Assembly (NCBI RefSeq): GCF_022398475.1
Contig: NZ_JAKEVM010000015.1
Location: forward strand, 1-50,416
Reading direction: 5' to 3'
Length of the DNA stretch: 50,416 nt
Origin: Pseudoalteromonas shioyasakiensis
Lineage (GTDB): Bacteria > Pseudomonadota > Gammaproteobacteria > Enterobacterales > Alteromonadaceae
In this document: in pieces, positions 1 through 8,972 of the stretch
Layout of the letters: every line of letters begins with the position of its first letter
Numbering within the stretch: the first letter of the stretch is position 1
The notes under the pieces: model-generated
Told to the model about the DNA's origin: nothing
What the model saw: only the letters and a program-made list of their open reading frames with translations
Databases searched by the model: none
Made by a program: the position numbers and the translations under genes

Positions 1-90
1 ATATTAGGTTTACTTTAATTCTTTAGTATTAAATTTTAGTGCTAAGTGACTATTTTTTGGCGTTGATGTCAATAAATTGCCGCTTAGCGC

Positions 91-118
91 TTGCATCCCT
101 CCTAAACTCGCTTACAAT
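91..118 (+). promoter_or_regulatory. Putative sigma-70 promoter of flrA
   Basis: A -35 element TTGCAT (91-96) and a -10 element TACAAT (113-118) are separated by 16 bp, 42 bp upstream of the flrA start. No sigma-54 -24/-12 element is visible here, which fits FlrA being the top of the hierarchy and transcribed by the housekeeping sigma factor in related bacteria. Inferred from motif match only. Confidence 0.5.
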
Positions 119-160
119 TTAGAAATTAACTAACCTCGTGGTAACTGTGGTTCGCCAATA

Positions 161-1600
161 ATGATCTTAATTTTAGACAATAATAATAATCGTGCGATAG
201 GTTTACATGCAGCACTAACCTTCATTGGTGAAACTGCACAATTAGTTGATGAGACTTCATTACAGTCTTTTTGTGAAAAACATCAACAGCAAGAATGCAT
301 GGTCATTCTTGGTGCTTTACAGCAGCTAAATCACGAGGCTGTGATCAAACAGTTTCCAGCCATTCCGTTTTTATTAATTGGTGAAACACTCAAACCGTTA
401 CTAAGCATTGCTAATGTAGTTGGTTTAATTTGTGAGCCGTTTAACCATGATGTAACTACCCAGCTATTGCATGATTGTCAGCAATATCAGCGCATGCTAC
501 CGGGTGACCATAAACAAGCTAAATCTAACAAATCGTTTGATGGTTTAGTCGGTGAAACCGAAGCTGTAAAAGATGTGCGCTTTTTAATTGAACAAGTAGC
601 AAAAACCGATGCCAATGTACTGATCTTAGGTGAGTCAGGCACAGGTAAAGAAGTTGTTGCACGTAACGTTCATTTACTCTCTAAACGCAATACCGGGCCA
701 TTTGTGCCGGTAAACTGTGGTGCTATCCCAGGCGAGCTTCTTGAAAGTGAGCTATTTGGCCATGAAAAGGGTGCTTTTACGGGGGCTATTTCTGCACGAA
801 AAGGGCGTTTTGAATTAGCGCAAGGCGGCACGCTGTTTCTAGATGAAATTGGTGATATGCCTTTGCAAATGCAGGTTAAACTACTGCGTGTGTTGCAAGA
901 GCGTAGCTATGAGCGAGTAGGGGGTACTAAGCCTATTCAAGCGGATGTACGCATTATTGCTGCAACTCACCGCAATCTTGAAGAGATGATTGAGCAGGGC
1001 GACTTCCGTGAAGACCTTTTTTATCGCTTAAACGTGTTTCCAATTGAAAATCCTTCGCTTAGTGAGCGTGCTGACGACATTCCTCTGCTTTTAAAAGAGT
1101 TAATGCGTCGTGTGAACGAGCAAAGTGGCACAACGGCCAAATTTACTGAGCGTGCGATTCAAAGCTTAAAAGAGCATGCGTGGCCGGGGAATATTCGTGA
1201 ACTTGCTAACTTAGTTGAACGCATGGTGATCATGTTCCCTGATAAAGTAGTTGATGTGCCAGACCTTCCAGCTAAATATCGTTATATTGAAGTTGAGGCT
1301 TATGAGCCTGAGTATCCAGAAGAGTTGATGGAGCGAGATGCTTTCAACGATATTTTCAGTACAGGCTTTAGTGATTATGATGATGAAGAACCTGATGTAC
1401 CAGCAACAACGGTTGACTCAGGTTTACTACCAGATGAAGGAATTGAGCTCAAAGAGTATCTTGCTGAGCTAGAAATTAGCTTAATCAGCCAAGCATTAGA
1501 GCGCTATGATTACGTTGTTGCACGAGCTGCAGAAATTTTAGGTGTTAGGCGCACCACACTGGTCGAAAAAATGAAGAAATACAACCTAACGCGCGACTAA
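161..1600 (+). CDS. flrA: Flagellar master regulator FlrA (FleQ family), sigma-54 activator
   Basis: Cytoplasmic enhancer-binding protein that starts the polar flagellar cascade by activating sigma-54 promoters. The 479 aa have the family layout: an atypical receiver-like FleQ domain (about 1-120) without a clear phosphorylatable Asp, an AAA+ domain with Walker A GESGTGKE (157-164) and the sigma-54-contacting GAFTGA loop (204-209), and a C-terminal Fis-type helix-turn-helix (about 450-479). In FleQ relatives activity is tuned by FlhG/FleN and c-di-GMP; FlhG is encoded downstream at 22468. It stands alone, separated from flrBC by the antisense tag gene, whereas flrA and flrBC are usually neighbours. 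The ATG at 161 gives the full N-terminal domain; the ribosome site is weak. Confidence 0.95.
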   Translation: MILILDNNNNRAIGLHAALTFIGETAQLVDETSLQSFCEKHQQQECMVILGALQQLNHEAVIKQFPAIPFLLIGETLKPLLSIANVVGLICEPFNHDVTTQLLHDCQQYQRMLPGDHKQAKSNKSFDGLVGETEAVKDVRFLIEQVAKTDANVLILGESGTGKEVVARNVHLLSKRNTGPFVPVNCGAIPGELLESELFGHEKGAFTGAISARKGRFELAQGGTLFLDEIGDMPLQMQVKLLRVLQERSYERVGGTKPIQADVRIIAATHRNLEEMIEQGDFREDLFYRLNVFPIENPSLSERADDIPLLLKELMRRVNEQSGTTAKFTERAIQSLKEHAWPGNIRELANLVERMVIMFPDKVVDVPDLPAKYRYIEVEAYEPEYPEELMERDAFNDIFSTGFSDYDDEEPDVPATTVDSGLLPDEGIELKEYLAELEISLISQALERYDYVVARAAEILGVRRTTLVEKMKKYNLTRD

Positions 1601-1613
1601 GCCGCGTTAGGTT
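1583..1613. terminator. Hairpin between convergent flrA and tag, bidirectional terminator
   Basis: An 11-bp perfect inverted repeat (arms 1583-1593 and 1603-1613, 9-nt loop) overlaps the flrA stop codon. On the plus side it is followed by a pyrimidine-rich tract (TTTCTTCCT); on the minus side (for tag) by a T-rich stretch. Likely serves both converging genes. Confidence 0.6.
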
Positions 1614-1633
1614 TCTTCCTCGGTTATATCTCT

Positions 1634-2221
1634 TTAATATTCACTAATTATCTCAGCTTTTCTAAAGCAATCATTGCTATGGTCATTTACCATGCCACAG
1701 GCCTGCATGTGGGCATACACCGTAGTAGGGCCTAAAAACTTAAAACCGTGCTTTTTTAAATCTTTGGCGAATGCTGTTGAGATTTCAGTAATAGCCGGGT
1801 AATCCTCTAATTTATCAAGATCGTTTACCAACGGTTTGCCACCAACAAACTGCCATTGGTAATTTGAGAAACTGCCAAACTCTTTTTGAATCTCAATAAA
1901 ACGTTGCGCGTTATTAATAGTGGCGGCGATTTTAGCGCGATTACGAATAATACCTTCAAACTGCATTAACCTTTCGACGTCGTCTTCGGTCATTTTGGCA
2001 ACCTCTTCGACAACAAAGTTTTTGAAGGCACTGCGATAGCCATCACGCTTTTTAAGTATGGTATACCAACTCAGTCCCGCTTGTGCTGACTCTAAGGTTA
2101 TAAATTCAAATAAGCGGTGATCATCATATAATGGCACCCCCCATTCTTGGTCATGATAGGCCACATAATCTTCTTTGCTGGTATCGAGCCACGGGCAACG
2201 ACAATGGTGTTCTTTTTGCAT
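1634..2221 (-). CDS. tag: DNA-3-methyladenine glycosylase I
   Basis: Base-excision repair enzyme removing 3-methyladenine from alkylated DNA. The 195 aa match the usual Tag length (about 187-195). Visible family marks are the N-terminal Cys-Pro-Trp segment, YHDQEWGVP (about 22-30), the ESAQAGLSW helix, FLGPTTVYAHMQACG and a C-terminal NDHSNDCF that supplies the His/Cys of the family zinc site together with N-terminal Cys and His. It is transcribed against the flagellar genes and separates flrA from flrB. GAGGG lies 5 nt before the ATG. It has no evident link to motility, so its place here is probably incidental. Confident family call. Confidence 0.95.
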   Translation of the reverse strand: MQKEHHCRCPWLDTSKEDYVAYHDQEWGVPLYDDHRLFEFITLESAQAGLSWYTILKKRDGYRSAFKNFVVEEVAKMTEDDVERLMQFEGIIRNRAKIAATINNAQRFIEIQKEFGSFSNYQWQFVGGKPLVNDLDKLEDYPAITEISTAFAKDLKKHGFKFLGPTTVYAHMQACGMVNDHSNDCFRKAEIISEY

Positions 2222-2296
2222 TATTCCCTCGCGATTGTCATTTTTTTGTCAGTGTTATTTTGTCTTTAATTTATTGAAATAAAACAAAAATAAATT

Positions 2297-2312
2297 TGGT
2301 ACGGATTGTGCA
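2297..2312 (+). promoter_or_regulatory. Sigma-54 promoter of flrBC
   Basis: TGGTACGGATTGTGCA matches the -24/-12 consensus TGGCACG-N4-TTGCA at 10 of 12 defined positions (C4 to T, T12 to G), with correct spacing of the invariant GG (2298-2299) and GC (2310-2311). It ends 36 nt before the flrB ATG. In Vibrio flrBC is a sigma-54/FlrA-dependent operon, and this fits. Confidence 0.8.
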
Positions 2313-2348
2313 TTTAGCTAGGTAGACACGATTTTTTGAGTATCGATT

Positions 2349-3461
2349 ATGGCCTTAGCAAATGTCCTAAAACCACAATTTATCACAGCCAAACAATATA
2401 ACCCATGCTTACAACAAGAAGAGTATGTGGGTGAGTTGAGTGAGCTGCGCCAACAAGCCAGTTGGTTAGGTCATTTGGTTGATACCATGCCTGCGGGTGT
2501 GGTGGTTTTAGATGGCCGAGGCATGATCGCAAAAGCCAATCAAATTGCCATTGATATGCTAGGTGAGCCCCTTGAAGGTGAAAAGTGGTTTAGCGTAATT
2601 CAACGCTCATTTCGACCACAGCAAGACGATGGACATGAAGTATCACTTAAGGATGGCCGTTTAATAAAGCTTGATATTACTGCGCTTGCTCCAGAGCCAG
2701 GGCAGTTAATTTTAATGACAGATTTAACTGAAACCAGGCGATTACAAAAGCGAGTAGCACATATGCAGCGCTTAAGTGCGCTTGGCAAAATGGTCGCTTC
2801 GCTTGCTCATCAAGTCAGAACACCGTTATCTGCGGCCATGCTTTATGCTGCCAATTTAGGCTCAAAGCGATTGCCAGAAAGCTCGCGTGGCAACTTTCAT
2901 ACGAAGCTAATGTCGCGTTTAAAAGATTTAGAAACCCAAGTGAACGATATGCTGTTATTTGCCAAAAGTGGTGAGCAACAAGTGGTCGAAAGCGTTTCAA
3001 TGCAACAGTTACTTAATGAAGTAAAAGCCGGTGCTGATGCTATGGTTGCACAAAATAACAGTGAACTTAGCGTGAACTTGCCTGAGCCAGATATTGAAAT
3101 TATGGGTAATAAAACTGCTCTGGCGAGTGCTATTCAAAACCTGATCCACAATAGTATTCAAATTATTGGCTCTGAGGCTGTGGTAACCCTGAGTGCCGAA
3201 CGTGACGAAACTAGCGAAAACTGCGTTCGTATCAGTGTCAGTGATAATGGCCCAGGTGTTGATTTACGTCATGCGAACAAATTATTCGAACCTTTTTACA
3301 CTACCAAAAGCCAAGGCACGGGGCTTGGACTTGCAGTTGTAAGTTCAGTCGCCAATGCGCACCAAGGACGGGTTGAAGTGACTAATAATGCTCATGGGGG
3401 AGCATGTTTTAGTTTGATCTTGCCAATTAGTGCAGAACCAATGTCAGCGGAGGCAAAATGA
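2349..3461 (+). CDS. flrB: Flagellar sensor histidine kinase FlrB
   Basis: Kinase that phosphorylates FlrC to switch on mid-class flagellar genes. It is 370 aa with no membrane segment, so cytoplasmic, as in Vibrio FlrB/Pseudomonas FleS. A PAS-like region (about 35-115) precedes the H-box SLAHQVRTPLSAA with the phospho-accepting His154, then the N-box (around 263-270), the G1 box VSDNGPGV and G2 box GTGLGLAVV. The stop overlaps the flrC start (ATGA), implying coupled translation. Controlled by the sigma-54 promoter just upstream. The signal sensed by the PAS region is unknown from sequence; in relatives assembly of the export apparatus is thought to matter. Confidence 0.93.
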   Translation: MALANVLKPQFITAKQYNPCLQQEEYVGELSELRQQASWLGHLVDTMPAGVVVLDGRGMIAKANQIAIDMLGEPLEGEKWFSVIQRSFRPQQDDGHEVSLKDGRLIKLDITALAPEPGQLILMTDLTETRRLQKRVAHMQRLSALGKMVASLAHQVRTPLSAAMLYAANLGSKRLPESSRGNFHTKLMSRLKDLETQVNDMLLFAKSGEQQVVESVSMQQLLNEVKAGADAMVAQNNSELSVNLPEPDIEIMGNKTALASAIQNLIHNSIQIIGSEAVVTLSAERDETSENCVRISVSDNGPGVDLRHANKLFEPFYTTKSQGTGLGLAVVSSVANAHQGRVEVTNNAHGGACFSLILPISAEPMSAEAK

Positions 3462-4861
3462 ATACTAACTCTATTTTAGTCGTTGAAGACGACGCAGGCT
3501 TACGAGAAGCACTGATTGATACCCTTGAAATGTCGGGTATTGATTGCGTTGCTGCAGATAGCGCCGAACAAGCGATGATCTTGCTTAAGCAAAATAGCTA
3601 TTCATTGGTAGTTAGTGATGTGCAAATGGGCGCTATGAGTGGCCTTGACCTATTACGTAGCATTAAACTTAATTATCCTGAGCTGCCGGTATTAATGATG
3701 ACAGCCTATGCCACCATTGATGATGCTGTAGAAGCAATGCGTTTAGGCGCGATTGATTATATGGCAAAACCGTTTGCACCAGAAGTGCTTCTTAATATGG
3801 TGAGTCGTTATTTGCCTGAAAAGGAAAAAGAAACCGATGGCCCAATCGTTGCCGATCCATCAAGTATTAAGCTATTAGAGCTCGCGAGCAAAGTTGCCCG
3901 CTCAGATGCCAGTGTCATGGTACTCGGCCCAAGTGGCTCGGGTAAAGAAGTCTTGGCTCGTTTTATCCACGATAAATCAAATCGTAGCGATGCTCCCTTT
4001 GTGGCTATTAACTGTGCTGCTATTCCTGAAAACATGCTTGAAGCAACCTTATTCGGTTACGAAAAAGGGGCGTTTACCGGCGCGATTCAAGCTTGCCCGG
4101 GTAAATTTGAGCAAGCTCAAGGTGGTACCATCTTACTAGATGAAATCACTGAGATGGATTTAGGCTTACAAGCTAAATTACTGCGTGTACTTCAAGAGCG
4201 CGAAGTAGAGCGCTTAGGCGGTCGTAAAACCATAGAGCTTGATGTTCGCGTTCTAGCTACAAGTAACCGAGATTTAAAAGAAGCAGTGAGCGAAAATCTA
4301 TTTAGAGAAGATTTATATTATCGCTTAAATGTATTCCCGCTAATGTGGAAACCATTAGCCGAGCGTCCTGGCGACATTATTGTATTGGCTGAACATTTAA
4401 TAGAGCGTCATTGCCTGAAAAGTAAAGAGCCTATCGCTCAACTAAGTGAGGGTGCGAAACAAAAGCTACTATCTCATGCTTGGCCAGGTAACGTACGAGA
4501 GCTTGATAACGTTATTCAACGGGCGTTGATATTATGCGATGGTAATAGTATTCATCAAGATGATGTCTTTATTGAAGAGTTGCTTACGGTTGATATCAAG
4601 CCAGTCGCTACGCCGCCACACAACGCACCGGTATATCAAGAACAGCCTGTTGAAGTTAATTTAGATACCGTGCCACAAGTGAGTGAGCAAGGTAATTACA
4701 AAGACGAGCTGAAAGACAAAGAGCATCGTATTATTTTAGAAACCTTAGCGCGTTGTAACGGTAAGCGTAAAGAGGTTGCAGAAACCTTAGGTATTAGTCC
4801 GCGCACGTTACGTTATAAACTGGCGCAAATGCGAGACTTGGGTATAGCCTTACCTGCATAA
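3458..4861 (+). CDS. flrC: Flagellar response regulator FlrC, sigma-54 activator
   Basis: NtrC-type response regulator phosphorylated by FlrB; activates sigma-54 promoters for later flagellar genes. 467 aa: receiver domain with acidic pocket E10/D11/D12, phospho-acceptor Asp54 and the conserved Lys in MAKPF; AAA+ domain with Walker A GPSGSGKE (157-164) and GAFTGA (204-209); C-terminal Fis-type helix-turn-helix ending LGISPRTLRYKLAQM. It overlaps flrB by 4 nt. In Vibrio and Pseudomonas (FleR) the targets include hook, rod and basal-body genes; most of those are outside this window. Confidence 0.95.
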   Translation: MNTNSILVVEDDAGLREALIDTLEMSGIDCVAADSAEQAMILLKQNSYSLVVSDVQMGAMSGLDLLRSIKLNYPELPVLMMTAYATIDDAVEAMRLGAIDYMAKPFAPEVLLNMVSRYLPEKEKETDGPIVADPSSIKLLELASKVARSDASVMVLGPSGSGKEVLARFIHDKSNRSDAPFVAINCAAIPENMLEATLFGYEKGAFTGAIQACPGKFEQAQGGTILLDEITEMDLGLQAKLLRVLQEREVERLGGRKTIELDVRVLATSNRDLKEAVSENLFREDLYYRLNVFPLMWKPLAERPGDIIVLAEHLIERHCLKSKEPIAQLSEGAKQKLLSHAWPGNVRELDNVIQRALILCDGNSIHQDDVFIEELLTVDIKPVATPPHNAPVYQEQPVEVNLDTVPQVSEQGNYKDELKDKEHRIILETLARCNGKRKEVAETLGISPRTLRYKLAQMRDLGIALPA

Positions 4862-4881
4862 ACTCCTTCCAAAAAGTTGCT

Positions 4882-4913
4882 CAAACAAGCTCACATTTTT
4901 GTGAGCTTGTTTG
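4882..4913 (+). terminator. Hairpin after flrC, possible terminator
   Basis: A 13-bp perfect inverted repeat (4882-4894 and 4901-4913) encloses a 6-nt loop ATTTTT, 20 nt after the flrC stop. It is stable but not followed by a T-run, so it could be a weak or factor-assisted terminator or an RNA-stabilising hairpin between flrC and the fliE promoter. Confidence 0.5.
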
Positions 4914-4976
4914 CTGTCAAAACTCTGACATGTGAAATTAATGATTCAAGCTATTGAATTTACTTGTTTTATTTTG

Positions 4977-4992
4977 TGGCACGGTTTGTGCT
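4977..4992 (+). promoter_or_regulatory. Sigma-54 promoter of the fliE operon
   Basis: TGGCACGGTTTGTGCT matches TGGCACG-N4-TTGCW with a single mismatch (T12 to G) and correct GG/GC spacing. It lies 40 nt upstream of the fliE ATG, and transcription would start around 5003. It is the best sigma-54 match in the window. Confidence 0.88.
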
Positions 4993-5031
4993 TTATCAGT
5001 GCATAAGTAAACTGCATTGTCAGAGAGTATT

Positions 5032-5364
5032 ATGAAAGTTCAAAACAGCGCATTATTTCAAGAAATGCAAGCTATGGCTTCAGAAGTAGGCCGTAGTAAC
5101 TCAATTAATAATTTACCAACACAAACTCAGCCAACATCGTCGGCACAGTTTGGTGATTTACTTACCAATGCACTTGATACAGTGAATGGCTTACAACAAG
5201 ACGCTAAGCAAAAAGTAACAGCAATGGAAATGGGCGATCGCAGTGTTTCTTTAGCTGACGTAATGATTGCTTCGCAAAAATCATCAGTCGCTTTTGAAGC
5301 TACGGTGCAAGTTCGAAATAAACTTGTTGAAGCTTATAAAGAAATCATGAACATGCCTGTGTAA
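5032..5364 (+). CDS. fliE: Flagellar hook-basal body adaptor FliE
   Basis: Small adaptor joining the MS ring and export gate to the proximal rod, and the first axial protein exported. The call starts at ATG 5032 (MKVQNSALFQ), preceded by AGAGAG at proper spacing, giving 110 aa, the usual family length. A longer frame from TTG 5017 would begin within about 15 nt of the predicted transcription start and lacks a ribosome site. The C-terminal half (from about FGDLLTNALDTVN) is the conserved part, ending with YKEIMNMPV. First gene of fliEFGHIJ. Confidence 0.92.
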   Translation: MKVQNSALFQEMQAMASEVGRSNSINNLPTQTQPTSSAQFGDLLTNALDTVNGLQQDAKQKVTAMEMGDRSVSLADVMIASQKSSVAFEATVQVRNKLVEAYKEIMNMPV

Positions 5365-5384
5365 CTAGGTAGTGGAGAATTATT

Positions 5385-7100
5385 GTGGCGCAATCTAATC
5401 AATCAACTGATCTAGCCTTAGCAGGCGGCGGTATCGACTCAACCGATACTGATGATCAACAAGAGCAAAAGTCAGGCTACCTAAGTGCCTTAAACGGTGT
5501 AGATGTTTTACGTCAGGTTACTTTAGTGATCGCTTTGGCAATCTGTTTGGCTATCGCAATTTTTATTATTATTTGGGCTCGTCAACCAGATATGCGTCCG
5601 CTTGGAAAAATGCCAACGGAAGAGCTTATTCAAACGCTGGACTTTTTAGACGCTCAAAAGATTGATTACGAACTTGATGGTAACGTCATCTCTGTTGAAG
5701 AAGGTGAATACCAAAACATCAAATTATTGATGGCTCGTGAAGGCCTAGAGCAAGCGCCAAGCTCAGGGACTGACATCATCATGCAAGACATGGGGTTTGG
5801 TGTTAGCCAACGCCTTGAACGTGAACGTTTAAAACATGGTCGTGAGCAACAGCTTGCACGTACCATCGAAGAGCTAAAAAATGTTACTCGCGCCAAAGTA
5901 CTTTTAGCTATTCCAAAAGAAAACGTATTTGCTCGTCGCGAAAAACAACCTTCAGCGACGGTAGTGCTTACCTTAAAACGCGGTCGTACACTTGACGGTG
6001 AAGAAGTTGACTCAGTAGTTGATATTGTTGCCTCAGCAGTCCAAGGTTTATCGCCAGAGCGTGTTACTGTTACCGATCAAAATGGTCGCTTACTTAATTC
6101 AGGTTCACAAAACTCACTTGCTGCTCGCTCTCGTAAAGAGTATGAGATTGAACGTAAGCGTGAAGAAGAGTACTTAAATAAAATCGATAGCATCCTTATT
6201 CCAGTTGTAGGCTTAGGTAACTATACCGCGCAAGTCGATTTAAACATGGACTTTAGTGCAGTCGAAGAAACACAAAAACGTTATAACCCAGACTTACCCG
6301 CTGTGCGCAGTGAAACCACGTTCGAAGAAAACAACATCGGTGGTCTTGCAGTGGGCATTCCTGGTGCGCTAACGAATCAGCCGCCAGTTAACTCTAATAT
6401 TCCAGAAATTGCAGGCCAAGGTGGAGCAGGCTCAGCAACGAACCCAAGTCGTTCGCATAAAGAAGCAACACGTAACTACGAGCTTGATACAACAATTTCG
6501 CATAAGCGTCAGCAAACCGGTGTTATTCGTCGTATCAGTGTTTCAGTTGCCGTTGATTATGTACCGCAGGTGGGTGAAAATGGTGAAACAACCATGGTTC
6601 CTCGCTCTGTAGAAGCATTGTCAAATATTCGTCGTTTATTACAAGGCGGTGTTGGTTTTGATATGCAGCGTGGTGATGCACTTGAGGTTGTCACAGTGCC
6701 ATTTGTTCGTGAAGATGCTGGTGAAGCGATTGAAGTTCCACTTTGGGAGCAAGATTGGTTCATGAAGATGCTACGCTTAGCATTAGGTGCACTGGTTATC
6801 ATCGTACTGATTGTCTTTGTAGTAAGACCTATGCTGAAACGTCTAATTTACCCAGACGATACACTAGAAGAATATGATGAAGATGCATTAAGTGCAGGTG
6901 TAGATATTGGTGATAGCACGCTAGATATGCTAAATAAAGACTTTGACTCTGCTGCTGTAGGATTCTCAAGTGATGGTACACTACAGCTGCCAGACTTACA
7001 TGGCGATGAAGATTTACTCAAAGCAGTTCGTGCATTGGTTGCAAATGAACCAGAACTGTCTTCTCAAGTAGTGAAAGCGTGGTTAACAGAAGATGACTGA
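5385..7100 (+). CDS. fliF: Flagellar MS-ring protein FliF
   Basis: Inner-membrane ring on which the C-ring and export apparatus assemble. 571 aa, normal length. One membrane helix near the N-terminus (about 45-66), ring-building motifs, a periplasmic region interrupted by a Gly/Pro-rich loop (about 320-360), a second helix (about 462-482) and an acidic cytoplasmic tail that binds FliG. Start is GTG at 5385 with GGAGAA 8 nt upstream; no in-frame ATG nearby would keep the N-terminal region. The 3' end overlaps fliG by 8 nt, fitting the need for matched amounts of the two partners. Confidence 0.95.
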   Translation: MAQSNQSTDLALAGGGIDSTDTDDQQEQKSGYLSALNGVDVLRQVTLVIALAICLAIAIFIIIWARQPDMRPLGKMPTEELIQTLDFLDAQKIDYELDGNVISVEEGEYQNIKLLMAREGLEQAPSSGTDIIMQDMGFGVSQRLERERLKHGREQQLARTIEELKNVTRAKVLLAIPKENVFARREKQPSATVVLTLKRGRTLDGEEVDSVVDIVASAVQGLSPERVTVTDQNGRLLNSGSQNSLAARSRKEYEIERKREEEYLNKIDSILIPVVGLGNYTAQVDLNMDFSAVEETQKRYNPDLPAVRSETTFEENNIGGLAVGIPGALTNQPPVNSNIPEIAGQGGAGSATNPSRSHKEATRNYELDTTISHKRQQTGVIRRISVSVAVDYVPQVGENGETTMVPRSVEALSNIRRLLQGGVGFDMQRGDALEVVTVPFVREDAGEAIEVPLWEQDWFMKMLRLALGALVIIVLIVFVVRPMLKRLIYPDDTLEEYDEDALSAGVDIGDSTLDMLNKDFDSAAVGFSSDGTLQLPDLHGDEDLLKAVRALVANEPELSSQVVKAWLTEDD

Positions 7101-8133
7101 TCAAGAACAAAAACAACTACCACCGGCGTTTGATGTTGATAAATTAGACGGTGTTGATAAGGCGGCAATCTTATTGCTGAGCTTATCAGAAGAAGATGCT
7201 GCGCAAATCCTTAAGCACTTAGAGCCAAAGCAAGTGCAAAAAGTGGGTATGGCAATGGCTGCGCTAGATGATTTATCGCAAGCGAAAATTAGCGCAGTCC
7301 ATAATTTGTTTATTGAGCAAATTCAAAGCTTCAGTACCATAGGCTTCCAGTCTGAAGACTTTATCAAAAAAGCTCTTACAGCAGCGCTTGGTGAAGACAA
7401 GGCAGCAAGCCTTATTGACCAAATTGTTATGGGCTCAGGGGCGAAAGGTCTTGATTCATTGAAGTGGATGGATTCAAAGCAAGTGGCGAATATTATTCGC
7501 AACGAGCACCCGCAAATTCAAACCATTGTTTTATCGTATTTAGAGCCAGAGCAATCAGCGGAAATCTTGTCGCAATTCCCAGAAAAAGTGCGCTTAGATT
7601 TAACCATGCGTATTGCAAACCTTGAAGAAGTTCAACCAGCAGCATTGCAAGAGTTGAATGAAATCATGGAGAAACAGTTCGCAGGTCAAGCTGGTGCGCA
7701 AGCTGCGAAAATGGGTGGCTTGAAAGCGGCTGCTGATATCATGAACTACCTAGATACCAATGTTGAAGGTCAGTTAATGGATTCAATCCGTGAACACGAT
7801 GAAGAGATGTCACAGCAAATCCAAGACCTTATGTTTGTCTTTGAGAACTTAATGGATGTTGAAGACCGTGGTATTCAAGCGATCCTTCGTGAAGTACAGC
7901 AAGATGTATTAATGAAAGCAATTAAAGGTACTGACGAAGCATTAAAAGAGAAGATTTTGGGTAATATGTCAAAACGTGCTGCTGAATTACTCGCTGATGA
8001 TCTTGAGGCAATGGGCCCTGTTCGTATTAGTGAAGTAGAAGCGGCACAGAAAGAAATTCTTTCTACGGCACGTCGTTTAGCTGACTCAGGCGAAATTATG
8101 CTTGGTGGCGGTGGTGGTGAGGAGTTCCTGTAA
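7093..8133 (+). CDS. fliG: Flagellar motor switch protein FliG
   Basis: C-ring component that carries torque: the N-domain binds FliF, the middle domain binds FliM and the C-domain meets the stator. 346 aa. The conserved NEHPQIQTIVLSYL segment of the middle domain (about 137-150) is present, and the charged C-terminal domain (about 240-335) is typical. It ends with a run of Gly followed by EEFL. Overlaps fliF by 8 nt and is followed by fliH after 3 nt. Part of the fliE operon. Confidence 0.95.
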   Translation: MTDQEQKQLPPAFDVDKLDGVDKAAILLLSLSEEDAAQILKHLEPKQVQKVGMAMAALDDLSQAKISAVHNLFIEQIQSFSTIGFQSEDFIKKALTAALGEDKAASLIDQIVMGSGAKGLDSLKWMDSKQVANIIRNEHPQIQTIVLSYLEPEQSAEILSQFPEKVRLDLTMRIANLEEVQPAALQELNEIMEKQFAGQAGAQAAKMGGLKAAADIMNYLDTNVEGQLMDSIREHDEEMSQQIQDLMFVFENLMDVEDRGIQAILREVQQDVLMKAIKGTDEALKEKILGNMSKRAAELLADDLEAMGPVRISEVEAAQKEILSTARRLADSGEIMLGGGGGEEFL

Positions 8134-8136
8134 GCC

Positions 8137-8955
8137 ATGAGTAAGTCTTCATTTCATACAGGACGCCCAGTGCATGCCAGTGAAGCTGCCGATGAATTAT
8201 TGGAAAACTGGCCAATTCCTGAAGTGACGCAAGATACAACAAAACTCGCTGGACGCTCAACGGCGTATGGCACGCCTTTAGCTGACTTATATCGTAAAGA
8301 GCAGCAAAAGCAGCAGGCCGAAGAGCAGCCAGAAGAGCCTGAAATTCCGTCCCTAACAATGGCTGAGCTTGAAAAGATCCGTCAAGATGCCTATGAAGAA
8401 GGGCTAAAGCAAGGTCATGAGCAAGGCTATATAGATGGTTTTGAAAAAGGCGCACATGAGGGAAAAGAAGCAGGTTTTAAAGAAGGTGTTGAGCTAGGTA
8501 AGGAGCAAGGGCAAGAAGAAATAAAGCCTATTTTAGAAGAGCAGCTGACCAACTTAAGAAGCTTACTTGATAGCCTTTCTCAACCATTATCTAAAGTCGA
8601 TGAAAGTGCCGAAAAGCAGTTAGTGCAGTTAGCTGTTATGTTAACTGAAATTTTAGTTTACCAAGAAATTAAAACCTCACCTGAAGTCATTTTACATGCT
8701 TTGAAGCAAGCTATTGATGCGTTAGGTGAAGAGCAAGCTAAAGTACGTATTCACTTACACCCCGATGATATTACTTTAATTACTGAAAGTTATGGCGAAC
8801 AAACTATCGCAGATAACCATTGGCAGTTAGTTGCAGAGCCGACTTTAGAACGTGGTGGCTGCGAAATTAAAACCCCGCAATCATCCCTCGACATGACAAT
8901 AAAAACCCGCGTCAAAGAAACGTTGGAAAACTTTTTGCATAGCAGTGGTATCTAA
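8137..8955 (+). CDS. fliH: Flagellar export stator-like protein FliH
   Basis: Cytoplasmic regulator of the export ATPase; its dimer resembles the peripheral stalk of F/V-ATPases and links FliI to the C-ring. 272 aa. The N-terminal region is disordered and Glu/Gln-rich. The middle holds the Gly-repeat helix typical of the family ([20 protein letters not shown], then [17 protein letters not shown], about 88-125) with GxxxG-like spacing. The C-terminal half is the conserved FliH/YscL domain. Lies between fliG and fliI. Confidence 0.92.
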   Translation: MSKSSFHTGRPVHASEAADELLENWPIPEVTQDTTKLAGRSTAYGTPLADLYRKEQQKQQAEEQPEEPEIPSLTMAELEKIRQDAYEEGLKQGHEQGYIDGFEKGAHEGKEAGFKEGVELGKEQGQEEIKPILEEQLTNLRSLLDSLSQPLSKVDESAEKQLVQLAVMLTEILVYQEIKTSPEVILHALKQAIDALGEEQAKVRIHLHPDDITLITESYGEQTIADNHWQLVAEPTLERGGCEIKTPQSSLDMTIKTRVKETLENFLHSSGI

Positions 8956-8972
8956 TACTTTTTAGGCTCATT

